This document shows positions 1 through 7,688 of a stretch of DNA of 49,171 bases, one piece after another. Under the pieces are notes generated by a model. It did no database searches. It was not told the origin of the DNA and saw only the letters and a list, made by a program, of their open reading frames with translations. Source of the DNA: an uncultured Collinsella sp. (GTDB lineage: Bacteria; Actinomycetota; Coriobacteriia; Coriobacteriales; Coriobacteriaceae); the NCBI GenBank assembly GCA_900542945.1, contig UQPI01000012.1, forward strand, positions 1-49,171, given 5' to 3'. Made by a program: the position numbers and the translations under genes. Each line of letters starts with the position of its first letter. The stretch's first letter is position 1.

Positions 1-1743
1 CAAAAGAAGTATTTCCTATCCGATAAAGGCGTCGCCGGCGTAAAACGCGGCATTTTCTGGACCACGCTCACTAATCTCATTACCATGGCCGGCATGGGCT
101 TTTTATTCCTGGTCATGGGCGGTTTTGTCGAACATCTCGCCAGCGGGGCTGACCTGCCGGATGCCCTGCCGATTGTGGGCGGCCTCCTGGTCTTTTTCGT
201 GTTGCTCTTTGCCTCTAACTGGCAGCAGTATTACTACACCTACTGCATCTTTTACGAGGAGTGCGGCAAGCAGCGTATGGAGATCGCCGAGCGCTTGCGC
301 AAGCTGCCGCTGTCGTTTTTTGGCCGTCGTGATCTGGCCGATTTAACCGAGACCATTATGGGCGACGTCCAAGCCATGGAGCACGCCTACAGCCACGTGC
401 TGGGAGAGCTTTGGGGTGCCATCATCGCAAGCGCCATTGTGTTCGTGGCGTCGCTGTCCTTTTGCTGGCAGCTGGCGATTGCGGCGTTTTGGAGCGTTCC
501 CGTGGCCTTTGCCGTGCTGTATCTGACGCGCGGCCCCATGATCCCGGTGTTCGACCATGTGCGTGCCGAGAAGGTCAAGGTTACCGAGGCGATCCAGGAG
601 ACGCTCGACTGCGTGCGCGAGATCCGCGCCACCAACCAGGAGGCTCATTATCTTGAGGGGCTCAACGCCGTGATCGATGCCGAGGAGCGCGAGACCACCA
701 AGGGCGAGCTCGCCAATGGGCTTTTGGTCAACTCCGCCTTTGCCATCCTGCGCCTGGGGATTGCCACCACGTTGGTCACGGGCGCTGCGATGGTCGCCTC
801 CGGCCAGGTCGACTTTTTGATGATGTTTGCCTTCCTGCTTATGGTGAGCCGCATCTATGCGCCCTTTGATCAGGCGCTGATGCTGATGTCCGAGCTGTTT
901 GCCGCCGAGTCGTCGGCCAAGCGCATGCGTTCCATCATGGAAGAGCCCGTGGCGCGGGGCAGCGAGCAGTTTGAGCCCGTAGGCCACGATGTGGTGTTCA
1001 ATCACGTGGCATTTGGCTATGGTGCGGGCGAGGACGGCCGCGCCGGCGAGAAAGTTCTTACCGATGTGAGCTTTACCGCCAAGGAAGGCGAGGTCACGGC
1101 ACTGGTCGGTCCTTCGGGCTCCGGTAAGTCTACGGTGAGCCGCCTGGCCGCGCGCTTTTGGGATGCCACCGCGGGCACGGTCACCGTGGGCGGCGTGGAT
1201 GTTGCGAGCGTGGATCCCGAGGTGCTGCTGCGCGACTACGCCATTGTGTTCCAAGACGTGCTACTCTTTGACGACACGGTGATGGGAAACATCCGCCTCG
1301 GGCGTCGTGGCGCCACCGATGAGCAAGTGCTTGCGGCTGCGCGTGCCGCCAACTGCGACGAGTTTGTGAGCCGCATGCCGCAGGGCTACAACACCATGAT
1401 CGGCGAGAACGGCTCCAAGCTGTCCGGCGGCGAGCGCCAGCGCATCTCTATCGCCCGTGCGCTGCTCAAAGACGCGCCTATCGTGCTGTTGGACGAGGCG
1501 ACGGCGAGCTTGGATGTGGAGAACGAGACCGTGGTTCAGCAGGCGCTCTCCCGTCTGCTTGCAGGTAAGACGGTTATCGTTATTGCCCACCGTATGCGTA
1601 CGGTGGAAAATGCCGACAAAATCGTTGTACTCAAGGATGGTGTGGTTGCCGAGCAGGGCACTCCGGCGCAGCTCAAGGCGGCAGGTGGAGAATTCGCCCG
1701 CATGGTGGCGCTGCAAAAGGAAGCAGCTACCTGGCAGTTGTAA
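1..1743 (+). CDS. ABC transporter, fused permease/ATPase (5' end outside window)
   Basis: The reading frame is open from the first base, so the start lies upstream and only the missing N-terminus is unseen. It is an exporter-type half transporter: a membrane domain (hydrophobic runs up to about base 960) followed by a nucleotide-binding domain. Seen motifs are Walker A GPSGSGKST (about 1108-1134), Q-loop VFQD, signature LSGGERQR (about 1420-1443), Walker B IVLLDEATAS and the H-loop IAHR. All catalytic residues are present, so it should hydrolyse ATP. Such half transporters often work as heterodimers with an adjacent ABC gene, which would be upstream. The substrate cannot be told from sequence. 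A small palindrome follows the stop at 1751-1769. Confidence 0.95.
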   Translation, partial: QKKYFLSDKGVAGVKRGIFWTTLTNLITMAGMGFLFLVMGGFVEHLASGADLPDALPIVGGLLVFFVLLFASNWQQYYYTYCIFYEECGKQRMEIAERLRKLPLSFFGRRDLADLTETIMGDVQAMEHAYSHVLGELWGAIIASAIVFVASLSFCWQLAIAAFWSVPVAFAVLYLTRGPMIPVFDHVRAEKVKVTEAIQETLDCVREIRATNQEAHYLEGLNAVIDAEERETTKGELANGLLVNSAFAILRLGIATTLVTGAAMVASGQVDFLMMFAFLLMVSRIYAPFDQALMLMSELFAAESSAKRMRSIMEEPVARGSEQFEPVGHDVVFNHVAFGYGAGEDGRAGEKVLTDVSFTAKEGEVTALVGPSGSGKSTVSRLAARFWDATAGTVTVGGVDVASVDPEVLLRDYAIVFQDVLLFDDTVMGNIRLGRRGATDEQVLAAARAANCDEFVSRMPQGYNTMIGENGSKLSGGERQRISIARALLKDAPIVLLDEATASLDVENETVVQQALSRLLAGKTVIVIAHRMRTVENADKIVVLKDGVVAEQGTPAQLKAAGGEFARMVALQKEAATWQL

Positions 1744-1750
1744 GAAGGGG

Positions 1751-1769
1751 CAAAGGGACAGTCCCTTTG
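1751..1769. repeat. REP-like palindrome CAAAGGGAC-A-GTCCCTTTG
   Basis: Nine-base arms are perfectly inverted around one base, eight bases after the ABC transporter stop. There is no T-run, so it is a poor terminator by itself. Its core CAAAGGG..TTTG resembles the longer palindromes at 27636-27670 and 34981-35044. Confidence 0.6.
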
Positions 1770-1889
1770 TCACATTGACAATCGGTTACTCCGCATCGTT
1801 AATTTTCAAAAGGTTAGCCATGGCTGATCTAGATAGTTAGATAAAATTGAGATATTTCAAAAGCGTGCTCGAGCAAACTTGTTTACTCG

Positions 1890-1922
1890 GGTGCTGAGGC
1901 ACCATGCCGCGTCCAATGCGGC
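1890..1922 (+). promoter_or_regulatory. Two adjacent stem-loops in the leader of the metal-ATPase operon
   Basis: GGTGC-tgag-GCACC (1890-1903) is followed after two bases by GCCGC-gtccaat-GCGGC (1906-1922), ending just before the AAAAGGGAG ribosome-binding site at 1923-1931. They may be a structured leader controlling translation of the small membrane protein and ATPase. No known metal riboswitch was recognised. Confidence 0.35.
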
Positions 1923-1938
1923 AAAAGGGAGAAGCAAC

Positions 1939-2184
1939 ATGAAGAAGTCGACGTTCAATACCCTGCTTGTCGGTGGCGGTTTTCTGCTTGGCACGGCCGG
2001 CATCAAGCTGCTTACCAGCGCTCCGGTCAAGAATGCCTGCGTGCAGGGTATCGCGTGCGGCATGCGCATCAAGAACGGCTACCAGGACATGGTCGAGCAG
2101 GCCAAGGCTAATGTCGACGACATGGTTGCCGAGGCTGCCTACATCACCCAGAGCGAGGCAGCTGCTGACGAGGCAGCTGAGTAA
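1939..2184 (+). CDS. Small membrane protein of the DUF6110 type, partner of metal ATPase
   Basis: An 81-residue protein. The ATG at 1939 was preferred over an in-frame upstream start because a purine-rich ribosome-binding site (GGGAG) lies eight bases ahead. Residues about 7-25 are a glycine-rich hydrophobic segment (LLVGGGFLLGTAG), then comes an amphipathic helix and an acidic tail ending DEAAE. It sits 18 bases before a P1B-type ATPase and is surely co-transcribed. The layout (one N-terminal membrane helix, ADDM/AEA-like helix, small size, next to the pump) recalls the DUF1490/PacL proteins that act with mycobacterial CtpC. That parallel is inference; a His-rich metal-binding tail like that of PacL1 is not present. 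Confidence 0.8.
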   Translation: MKKSTFNTLLVGGGFLLGTAGIKLLTSAPVKNACVQGIACGMRIKNGYQDMVEQAKANVDDMVAEAAYITQSEAAADEAAE

Positions 2185-2202
2185 CGCTCCCAGGCACAAA
2201 CT

Positions 2203-4278
2203 ATGAGATTCTCGATTATTAGCGAGATCCCCGGCAGGACCCGTCTTCAATTGGCGGGTCCTGTGCCAGAGAGCGATCTCGATGCACTTCTTAAGCTTGG
2301 CGGCGACATCGACGGCGTGCACAAGGTGCGCGTCTACGGCCGCATCGGCCAGATGGCGCTCGAATACGATGAGCCGCGCCGCGCAAGCGTGCTCGACGCC
2401 CTGGGCGCACTCGATGCTCAAGCTATTGCCGATGCCAAGTCGGGCTACGTGATGCAGCTTGAGCCACGCAAGCACAAACTCGTTATGGACCTGGCGACAC
2501 TCGTCGGCGCCCATTACGCACGTCGCTGGTTCCTGCCGACGCCTCTACGTGCGGTGTTTGTCGTGGCCGGTTACATGGCATTTTTGCGCGCTGCCCTTCA
2601 TGAGCTGGCGCAGCCACGCCTGACCGTTCCTGTGCTCGACGCTTCGGCCATTGGTATCTCGTTTGTCAAACGCGACGTCGATACCGCGGGCCAGACGATG
2701 TTCCTGCTCAACGTGGGCGAGCTGCTCGAGGACTACACCCGCGCCATGAGCGAAAACGAGCTCATTAACTCGCTGCTCGATGTACCCGACAAGGCGCAAA
2801 AGGTCGTCGGCGACACCGAGGTAAGCGTTGCCGCCACCGAGCTTGAGCCCGGCGATCTGGTCGCCGTGCGCACTGGCATGTCCATTTGCATCGACGGTGT
2901 TGTCGAGCAGGGGAGCGCCATGGTCAACCAGGCGACCCTGACCGGCGAGCCGCTTGCCGTCGAGCGCAGCGTGGGCGACGACGTGTTCGCCGGCACCGTC
3001 GTGGAGGACGGCAGCATCTTGGTGCGTGTGCGCGCCAATACGGCGCAAACCAAACTGCGCTCAATTGTCTCGCTCGTGCAGACGGCCGACTCGCTCAAGT
3101 CCGAGGGCCAGTCGCACATGGAAGACCTCGCCAACAAGATCGTCCCGTGGAACTTCCTGCTCGCGGGCCTTGTCGCTCTCACCACGCGTAGCCTCATTAA
3201 GACCTCGGCGGCGCTGATGGTCGACTACTCGTGTGCACTCAAGCTCACGGGTTCCGTTGCCGTCATGACCGCTATGAGCGATGCTGCCAAGATGGGCGTC
3301 ATGGTCAAGGGCGCGAAGTACTTTGAGTCGTTTGCCAAGGCCGACACCATTGTGTTTGACAAGACCGGCACGCTTACCGAGGCGCAGCCGCGTCTTGCCT
3401 GCGTGCTCACCACCGATGGCTGGAGCGAGGACGAGGTCCTGCGCCTTTCCGCTTGCTTGGAGGAGCATTTTCCGCATCCGGTGGCGCGTGCCGTGGTCAA
3501 TGCGGCACGCGAGCGCGGGCTCGAGCACCGCGAGCGCCATGCTGCCGTCGAGTACATCGTGGCGCACGGCATCGCTTCGTCCATCGAAGGGCGTCGCGCG
3601 ATTATCGGTTCGGCACACTTTGTGTTTGAGGACGAGAGCGCGCAGCTCGAGGCCGACATTAAGGAGCAAATCGAGTCCCAGATGCAGGGCCTGTCGCCGC
3701 TGTATCTGGCGGTCGATGGAAAGGTCGTCGGCGTGCTCGGCATCGAGGATCCGCTCAAGCCCGGGGTCCGTGAGGCCATCGCCGACTTGCATGCGCTGGG
3801 CGTCAAGCATGTCGTTATGCTCACGGGCGATTCGGAGCGCACGGCCGAGCGCATTGCGCGCGAGGCGGGTGTCGACGAGTTTAAGGCCGAACTGCTGCCC
3901 GAGGACAAGTACGCCTATGTGGAGCGCATTAAGAGCGAGGGGCGCCATGTTGCCATGGTGGGCGACGGCGTCAACGATTCGCCGGCGCTCGGTTTGGCCG
4001 ACGTGGGCTTGGCGATGGGTGGCGGAAGCGACATCGCCAAGGAGGTCGCCGACATCATCCTGACCGACACGGATCTTGCCGCGATCGTGCGCCTGCGCCG
4101 CATGAGTCAGGGCCTCATTGATCGTCTGACGAGTTCCTACTCTAAGGTGATGCTCACCAACTCGGCGCTGTTGGCATTGGGTATTACCGGCGCGATTACC
4201 CCGCAGACGTCGTCGTTACTGCACAACGGCTCGACGATTGCCTACAGCCTGAGCAACGCGAAGGCTTACCTGCATTAG
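2203..4278 (+). CDS. Heavy-metal P1B-type ATPase with altered CPx motif
   Basis: A 691-residue cation pump. The N-terminal 70 residues resemble an HMA-like fold but carry IPGRTRL instead of a CxxC metal site. The P-type machinery is complete: TGE actuator motif (LTGEP), phosphorylated Asp386 in DKTGT, the FPHP nucleotide-binding motif of P1B pumps, TGD, and hinge GDGVNDSP at about 587-594. The metal-selectivity motif of the sixth membrane helix, normally CPC, aligns with Y342-S343-C344, and the usual following TP is GS. The metal therefore cannot be assigned from the classic rules. It is expected in the cytoplasmic membrane, exporting a transition metal. It is co-transcribed with the small membrane protein upstream and followed by a strong terminator. 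Confidence 0.93.
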   Translation: MRFSIISEIPGRTRLQLAGPVPESDLDALLKLGGDIDGVHKVRVYGRIGQMALEYDEPRRASVLDALGALDAQAIADAKSGYVMQLEPRKHKLVMDLATLVGAHYARRWFLPTPLRAVFVVAGYMAFLRAALHELAQPRLTVPVLDASAIGISFVKRDVDTAGQTMFLLNVGELLEDYTRAMSENELINSLLDVPDKAQKVVGDTEVSVAATELEPGDLVAVRTGMSICIDGVVEQGSAMVNQATLTGEPLAVERSVGDDVFAGTVVEDGSILVRVRANTAQTKLRSIVSLVQTADSLKSEGQSHMEDLANKIVPWNFLLAGLVALTTRSLIKTSAALMVDYSCALKLTGSVAVMTAMSDAAKMGVMVKGAKYFESFAKADTIVFDKTGTLTEAQPRLACVLTTDGWSEDEVLRLSACLEEHFPHPVARAVVNAARERGLEHRERHAAVEYIVAHGIASSIEGRRAIIGSAHFVFEDESAQLEADIKEQIESQMQGLSPLYLAVDGKVVGVLGIEDPLKPGVREAIADLHALGVKHVVMLTGDSERTAERIAREAGVDEFKAELLPEDKYAYVERIKSEGRHVAMVGDGVNDSPALGLADVGLAMGGGSDIAKEVADIILTDTDLAAIVRLRRMSQGLIDRLTSSYSKVMLTNSALLALGITGAITPQTSSLLHNGSTIAYSLSNAKAYLH

Positions 4279-4302
4279 CAGACGTGTTCGCCCACGTTAT
4301 CT

Positions 4303-4348
4303 GGCCTGCGCCCAGACGGCATCGGTGTCGTCCGGGCGCAGGCCTTTT
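4303..4348 (+). terminator. Rho-independent terminator after the metal ATPase
   Basis: GGCCTGCGCCC (4303-4313) is perfectly complementary to GGGCGCAGGCC (4333-4343), followed by TTTT. It sits 24 bases after the ATPase stop and overlaps the 5' end of the next open frame, which decides against using that frame's upstream GTG. Confidence 0.85.
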
Positions 4349-4841
4349 GCGTTTGGATGCCAACGTATGGGTTGATTCGTTTTGCGTCGACCATGCCGAG
4401 TCGCTTGCCGCGCGTGCGTTTATTGGACAGGCGACGGAGACGGGGGCATTGCTGTTCTTTCCGGTGCATATCGCCAAGGACGTACTGTATGTTGTACAGC
4501 ACGAACTGAAGCGCAGCGTTCTTGCCAGCGGGGGAGCGCTCGGCGAGGCTTCTGCCCGCGCGATTGGCGATGCGGCGCTGGCGTTTGTTCGGAACATGAC
4601 CGAAAACGCTACGGCCGTGGGTGCAGATGCGTCGGACCTTTGGCTGGCCGACAAATACTTAGCGCTCCATCGCGATTACGAGGACAACTTGGTACTCGCC
4701 GCATGCAAACGCGCCCAGGTTGATTACTTGGTGACCAACGATCGAAAACTGCTCGAACATGCCGATCTTGCAGCAAAGACACCTCGTCAAATGATGCCGA
4801 TTCTTGTTTTGGCCAAACGCGGCGGCACGGCTATTGGTTGA
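4347..4841 (+). CDS. PIN-domain protein (VapC-like fold), no visible antitoxin
   Basis: Opens with LRLDANVWVD, the first acidic PIN motif, and carries the later acidic motif DYEDNLVLAA and the strand LVTNDRKLL, as in PIN-domain ribonucleases. These are often toxins of VapBC modules or RNA-processing enzymes. The frame is open from a GTG at 4284, but that would translate the whole terminator hairpin. A TTG at 4347 giving a protein that begins directly with the PIN core (164 residues) is preferred. The start is uncertain because no strong ribosome-binding site is visible. No small VapB-like gene lies next to it, so a toxin role is not supported. Confidence 0.75.
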   Translation: MRLDANVWVDSFCVDHAESLAARAFIGQATETGALLFFPVHIAKDVLYVVQHELKRSVLASGGALGEASARAIGDAALAFVRNMTENATAVGADASDLWLADKYLALHRDYEDNLVLAACKRAQVDYLVTNDRKLLEHADLAAKTPRQMMPILVLAKRGGTAIG

Positions 4842-4852
4842 CGCGAGCTGTT

Positions 4853-4891
4853 CGCGGGCCCCTTGGACGACGATGCGCCAAGGGGCCCGCG
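4853..4891. terminator. Bidirectional terminator between convergent genes
   Basis: A 14-bp perfect inverted repeat, CGCGGGCCCCTTGG (4853-4866) with CCAAGGGGCCCGCG (4878-4891), lies between the stops of the rightward PIN gene and the leftward gene at 4900. T-richness is weak on both sides. Confidence 0.7.
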
Positions 4892-4899
4892 TCTGCTAT

Positions 4900-5334
4900 T
4901 TACAAAAGCTCGGCCTTGATGGTGGGACTTTCTGCGAGCTGCTCGACTGCCTTTTCGTCGGAGCTGTCGAGTGCTGCCAGACTGCGGTAGACCCACTCGT
5001 TGACCTGGGTGTTCTTGACGCCTGCGGTCTGCATAAGGGCGCCTACCTCGCGGATTGCTGCGAACAGATCGGCCTTGGGGCCCGCGAGATCGACCTCGAT
5101 ACCGTGGTAGGCAGCCACGCCGCGGTTCTCACTCACGTGGTCGATAAAGCCCTCGACGGTCTCAAGCTGCTGAGTGAGAGCTGCATCATCGTCAGCGTCC
5201 AGCGCGACGAGTGCGTTCGATACCGTGAGGGCGGGATGTCCGCAGGGGACAAAGCCCTCGATGACATCCATAGCTTCGGTAATGGTTGCGCCCAGGCCTG
5301 CGAGGGCATTGACGAGTTGCTGCTTGGTATCCAT
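4900..5334 (-). CDS. Conserved-looking acidic protein of unknown function
   Basis: A 144-residue soluble, acidic, mainly helical protein with no signal peptide or membrane segment. The start is well placed: AAAGGA lies five bases before the ATG. Composition and codon use match the high-GC backbone, so it is probably a native lineage-specific gene. I recognise no domain. It is transcribed alone, convergent with the PIN gene and divergent from tmRNA. Confidence 0.75.
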   Translation of the reverse strand: MDTKQQLVNALAGLGATITEAMDVIEGFVPCGHPALTVSNALVALDADDDAALTQQLETVEGFIDHVSENRGVAAYHGIEVDLAGPKADLFAAIREVGALMQTAGVKNTQVNEWVYRSLAALDSSDEKAVEQLAESPTIKAELL

Positions 5335-5573
5335 AACGGTCCTTTCGACGGGTCAATTTTGCTTGGCGAAAATATACGTGACGCGATTGATAACAAAAGT
5401 GCGAAGTGCAGCGCACATTGGGGTCTTCACAGCTCGTGCATAGAACAGCTGTCCGCTTTCAGAACGTGGTAAGATAACACTCCACAAGCGGGGCTTGCCC
5501 CGCATGTTCCTTGAAAAGTCGACGGTTATCGGGTGTTTGCAGGCCCGATACCATCCAGACTTTCCCGACATTC

Positions 5574-5937
5574 GGGGGCGACTGGTTTCGACACGATAGC
5601 TCTGAGAGAGGAAGCAAGCCGAGGTCTCCTCGCCTCGTTAAACAGGGGTACCGTCAAATTGAATTGACAACAACTCTTCTTTTGAGCCTATGGCTCTCGC
5701 TGCTTAGTTTATAGCGGCGTGTCAACCCGGTGATTTCCCCGACACCGGCGCGACGTCATGTTAGGGGAATGCTCCTGCGCACGTAATCGGTATGGCGCAG
5801 GCTAAGACCGAACCGGTTGGGACGCCGCGAGCGTGTCGCTGCGCGCAAAGCGTCCGAGACAAAACCAGCGACTGAGCTTGGAGATGCCAATCAGGGGGCT
5901 TTCGTGGACCGGAGTTCGATTCTCCGCGCCTCCACCA
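5574..5937 (+). ncRNA. ssrA: tmRNA (transfer-messenger RNA)
   Basis: Starts with the conserved GGGGGCGACTGGTTTCGACA and ends with the encoded CCA (5935-5937) of the tRNA-like domain, whose T-arm is GGAGTTCGATTCTCC. The intervening part carries the tag reading frame (5666-5707) and pseudoknot-like GC stems. tmRNA rescues stalled ribosomes with SmpB and tags the nascent peptide for proteolysis. Length (364 nt) is normal for the family. A TAAGAT at about 5470 is a plausible -10 element but distant. A terminator follows directly at 5946-5984. Confidence 0.97.
5666..5707 (+). CDS. tmRNA-encoded proteolysis tag (A)DNNSSFEPMALAA
   Basis: Inside tmRNA the codons from GAC at 5666 to the TAG at 5705 read DNNSSFEPMALAA. 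With the alanine carried by tmRNA itself the tag is ADNNSSFEPMALAA. The C-terminal ALAA is the hallmark recognised by ClpXP-type proteases. The resume codon is inferred from the ALAA frame and the usual position; it is not shown directly. Confidence 0.85.
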   Translation, partial: DNNSSFEPMALAA

Positions 5938-5945
5938 TAAGTAAC

Positions 5946-5984
5946 AGGCAGGTAGATACTCATATCTACCTGCCTTTTTATTTC
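5946..5984 (+). terminator. Terminator of tmRNA
   Basis: AGGCAGGTAGATA (5946-5958) pairs perfectly with TATCTACCTGCCT (5963-5975), followed by a T-rich run to 5984. Nine bases separate it from the mature CCA end. Confidence 0.92.
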
Positions 5985-5993
5985 TTGTCCGCA

Positions 5994-6251
5994 CCGCGGA
6001 GAATCGAACTCTGTGCAGGGCGCGGGCGTAAAGAAAACGCGTAAGCGTTTTTAGCCCGCGGGCGAGGACGCCGGCAGGCGGCCGAAGCCGGTGCGGATTT
6101 GCGAAGCAAATACGCGGATTCTCCGCGCAAAGCCCCAGCCAAAACAGATGTGCTGCCGACGGCATTTCTGCTGGCTGTGCCCCGCGCCGACAGATCCCCT
6201 TCATCCGCGGAGAATCGAACTCTGTTTAGGGCGCGGACGTTAAGCAAACGC
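5994..6251. repeat. Two direct copies of a 47-base unit containing an inverted tmRNA T-arm
   Basis: 5994-6040 and 6205-6251 match at 42 of 47 bases by eye. Each begins CCGCGGAGAATCGAACTC, of which 17 bases are the exact reverse complement of the tmRNA T-arm (about 5912-5928). A shorter piece in tmRNA orientation (GATTCTCCGCGC) lies between them near 6117-6128. No gene is present between the tmRNA terminator and 6616. Probable remnants of repeated recombination at an RNA-gene T-arm; see findings. Confidence 0.75.
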
Positions 6252-6260
6252 TACGGCAAC

Positions 6261-6543
6261 GCAGGGTGGGACACGCTTTCCTAACGGCGGCCCAGGCGGA
6301 AAATCCATCCCGGAATTCCGGCTCAGACTGGGGTGCAGTTTCCGGATGACGCCTCAAGCGGAAACTGCATCCCGGAATCTTCATTCGGAATGGGATGCAA
6401 TTTCCAAATGAATGGCTAGCGGAAAGTATATCCCGGAATCCGCGCTCAGAACGGGACACGCTTTCCTAACGGCGGTCCAAGCGGAAAGTCCATCCCGGAA
6501 TCCCGCCTCAAACTGGGACGCACTTTCCGCTTCACCTGCCGCC
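6261..6543. repeat. About 4.5 tandem copies of a 61-62 bp hairpin unit
   Basis: Units start with GCGGAAA at 6296, 6358, 6419 and 6481 (spacing 62, 61, 62), and a half unit precedes them at 6261-6295. Each holds GGAAA..ATCCCGGAAT and a later inverted counterpart (TGGGA.GC..TTTCC), so each RNA or single strand can fold as a hairpin. The half unit and the third unit share 23 identical bases (GGGACACGCTTTCCTAACGG and on), pointing to recent duplication of a block of three units. The array ends about 70 bases before the patatin-like gene. Confidence 0.85.
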
Positions 6544-6615
6544 TCGAAAAACCTGCGCGCCCTCCATCCCAAAACTGGGTAGAAGAAGGCCAAAACGCAA
6601 TCGCAGGAGGTCAAC

Positions 6616-7494
6616 ATGACTGCAGAAGATAAGGCAAAGAACGCCGGCAAGGTCGCGCTCGTTTTGGAGGGCGGCAGCTTCCGCGGGCAATTTACCGCAG
6701 GCGTACTCGACGTTCTCATGGAGGCCGGCGTCGAGATTCCGGCGGTATATGGCGTATCGGCCGGCGCCCTCAACGGCGTGAACTACAAGTCGCACCAGAT
6801 CGGCCGTGCCAACCGCATCAACCTGGCTTTCTGCAACGACAACCGCTTCATGGGCGCCGCATCGTTTGCGTCCACGGGCTCCATCGTGGGTTACGACTTT
6901 ATCTTCAACGATGTCCAGGACCGCCTGGACCCCTTTGACAACGAGACGTTCGACGCGAGTCCCATCGAGATGTACGCCGTCGCGACGGACATGCTCTTTG
7001 GAACCGCCGCGTACCTCCCGGTCAAAAGCGCCGTACTTGACCTCGACGCCGTGCGCGCCTCGACCTCGTTGCCGCTGGTGACGCCGCCGGTCGAGATCGA
7101 TGGGCACAAATACGTCGACGGCGGCGTAGCCGATTCGGTCCCCGTCGAGCACGTGCTGGAGGAGGCGGGCTTCGATCGCGCGGTTGTCATTGTCACGCAG
7201 GACCGCTCGTACGAGAAAAAGCCCTATGAGTTTATGCCCGCCGCACGCGCTCGCTATGCCGACTACCCCTACCTGCTCGAGGCTATCGAGACGCGCCACG
7301 ACCGCTATAACATCCAGCGCATGCATCTATGGAAGTATGAGCGTGAGGGCCGCGCGCTGGTCGTTGCTCCGCAAAAGCCGGTCGAGGTCGGCCATGTCGA
7401 GCACGATCCGGCAAAGCTTTTGGACCTGTATATCCAGGGCCGTCAGGAGGCAAAGCGCCTGCTCGCGGAAATCCAAGAGTTCGTTGAGCGCTAG
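6616..7494 (+). CDS. Patatin-like phospholipase family protein
   Basis: A 292-residue soluble serine lipase of the bacterial patatin family (YjjU-like). The oxyanion-hole glycine loop is GGSFRGQFTAGVLD (from residue 19), the nucleophile is Ser48 in GVSAG, and the catalytic Asp is in VDGGVADSVP. A perfect AGGAGG lies seven bases before the ATG. No signal peptide, so it acts inside the cell, probably on phospholipids or acyl esters; the substrate is unknown. Transcribed alone after the tandem hairpin array. Confidence 0.92.
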   Translation: MTAEDKAKNAGKVALVLEGGSFRGQFTAGVLDVLMEAGVEIPAVYGVSAGALNGVNYKSHQIGRANRINLAFCNDNRFMGAASFASTGSIVGYDFIFNDVQDRLDPFDNETFDASPIEMYAVATDMLFGTAAYLPVKSAVLDLDAVRASTSLPLVTPPVEIDGHKYVDGGVADSVPVEHVLEEAGFDRAVVIVTQDRSYEKKPYEFMPAARARYADYPYLLEAIETRHDRYNIQRMHLWKYEREGRALVVAPQKPVEVGHVEHDPAKLLDLYIQGRQEAKRLLAEIQEFVER

Positions 7495-7594
7495 CGACGG
7501 CGAACCCTCAAAAAATGACAACAGCTAAAGAGTTGGAAAAATCACGGCTCGTGGATGACATGTGCAGAAACTCTGGTCGGAGCCAAAATACCTG

Positions 7595-7622
7595 TTGACT
7601 CGTACGGCGAGCGGGGTAATAT
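7595..7622 (+). promoter_or_regulatory. Sigma-A-type promoter of the L13-S9 operon
   Basis: TTGACT (7595-7600) and TAATAT (7617-7622) are separated by 16 bases, close to consensus. Transcription would start near 7629, leaving a leader of about 60 bases before rplM. Confidence 0.75.
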
Positions 7623-7628
7623 GGACGG

Positions 7629-7660
7629 GTTACTTGCAGAGCCCCGTGAATCTCTGTAAC
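7629..7660 (+). promoter_or_regulatory. Stem-loop in the L13 leader (possible autoregulatory site)
   Basis: GTTA and CAGAG (7629-7641, separated by four bulged bases) pair with CTCTGTAAC (7652-7660) around a ten-base loop. L13 operons in several phyla are controlled by leader RNAs. Whether this is one of them cannot be settled from sequence alone. Confidence 0.4.
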
Positions 7661-7688
7661 AACACGTACTGTACATGGAGGAGTCTAA

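Noticed and set aside
343..1254. Long leftward open frame opposite the ABC transporter
   Set aside because: It mirrors the codon structure of the transporter, has a His/Gln/Arg-rich nonsense composition and no ribosome-binding site. A high-GC shadow.
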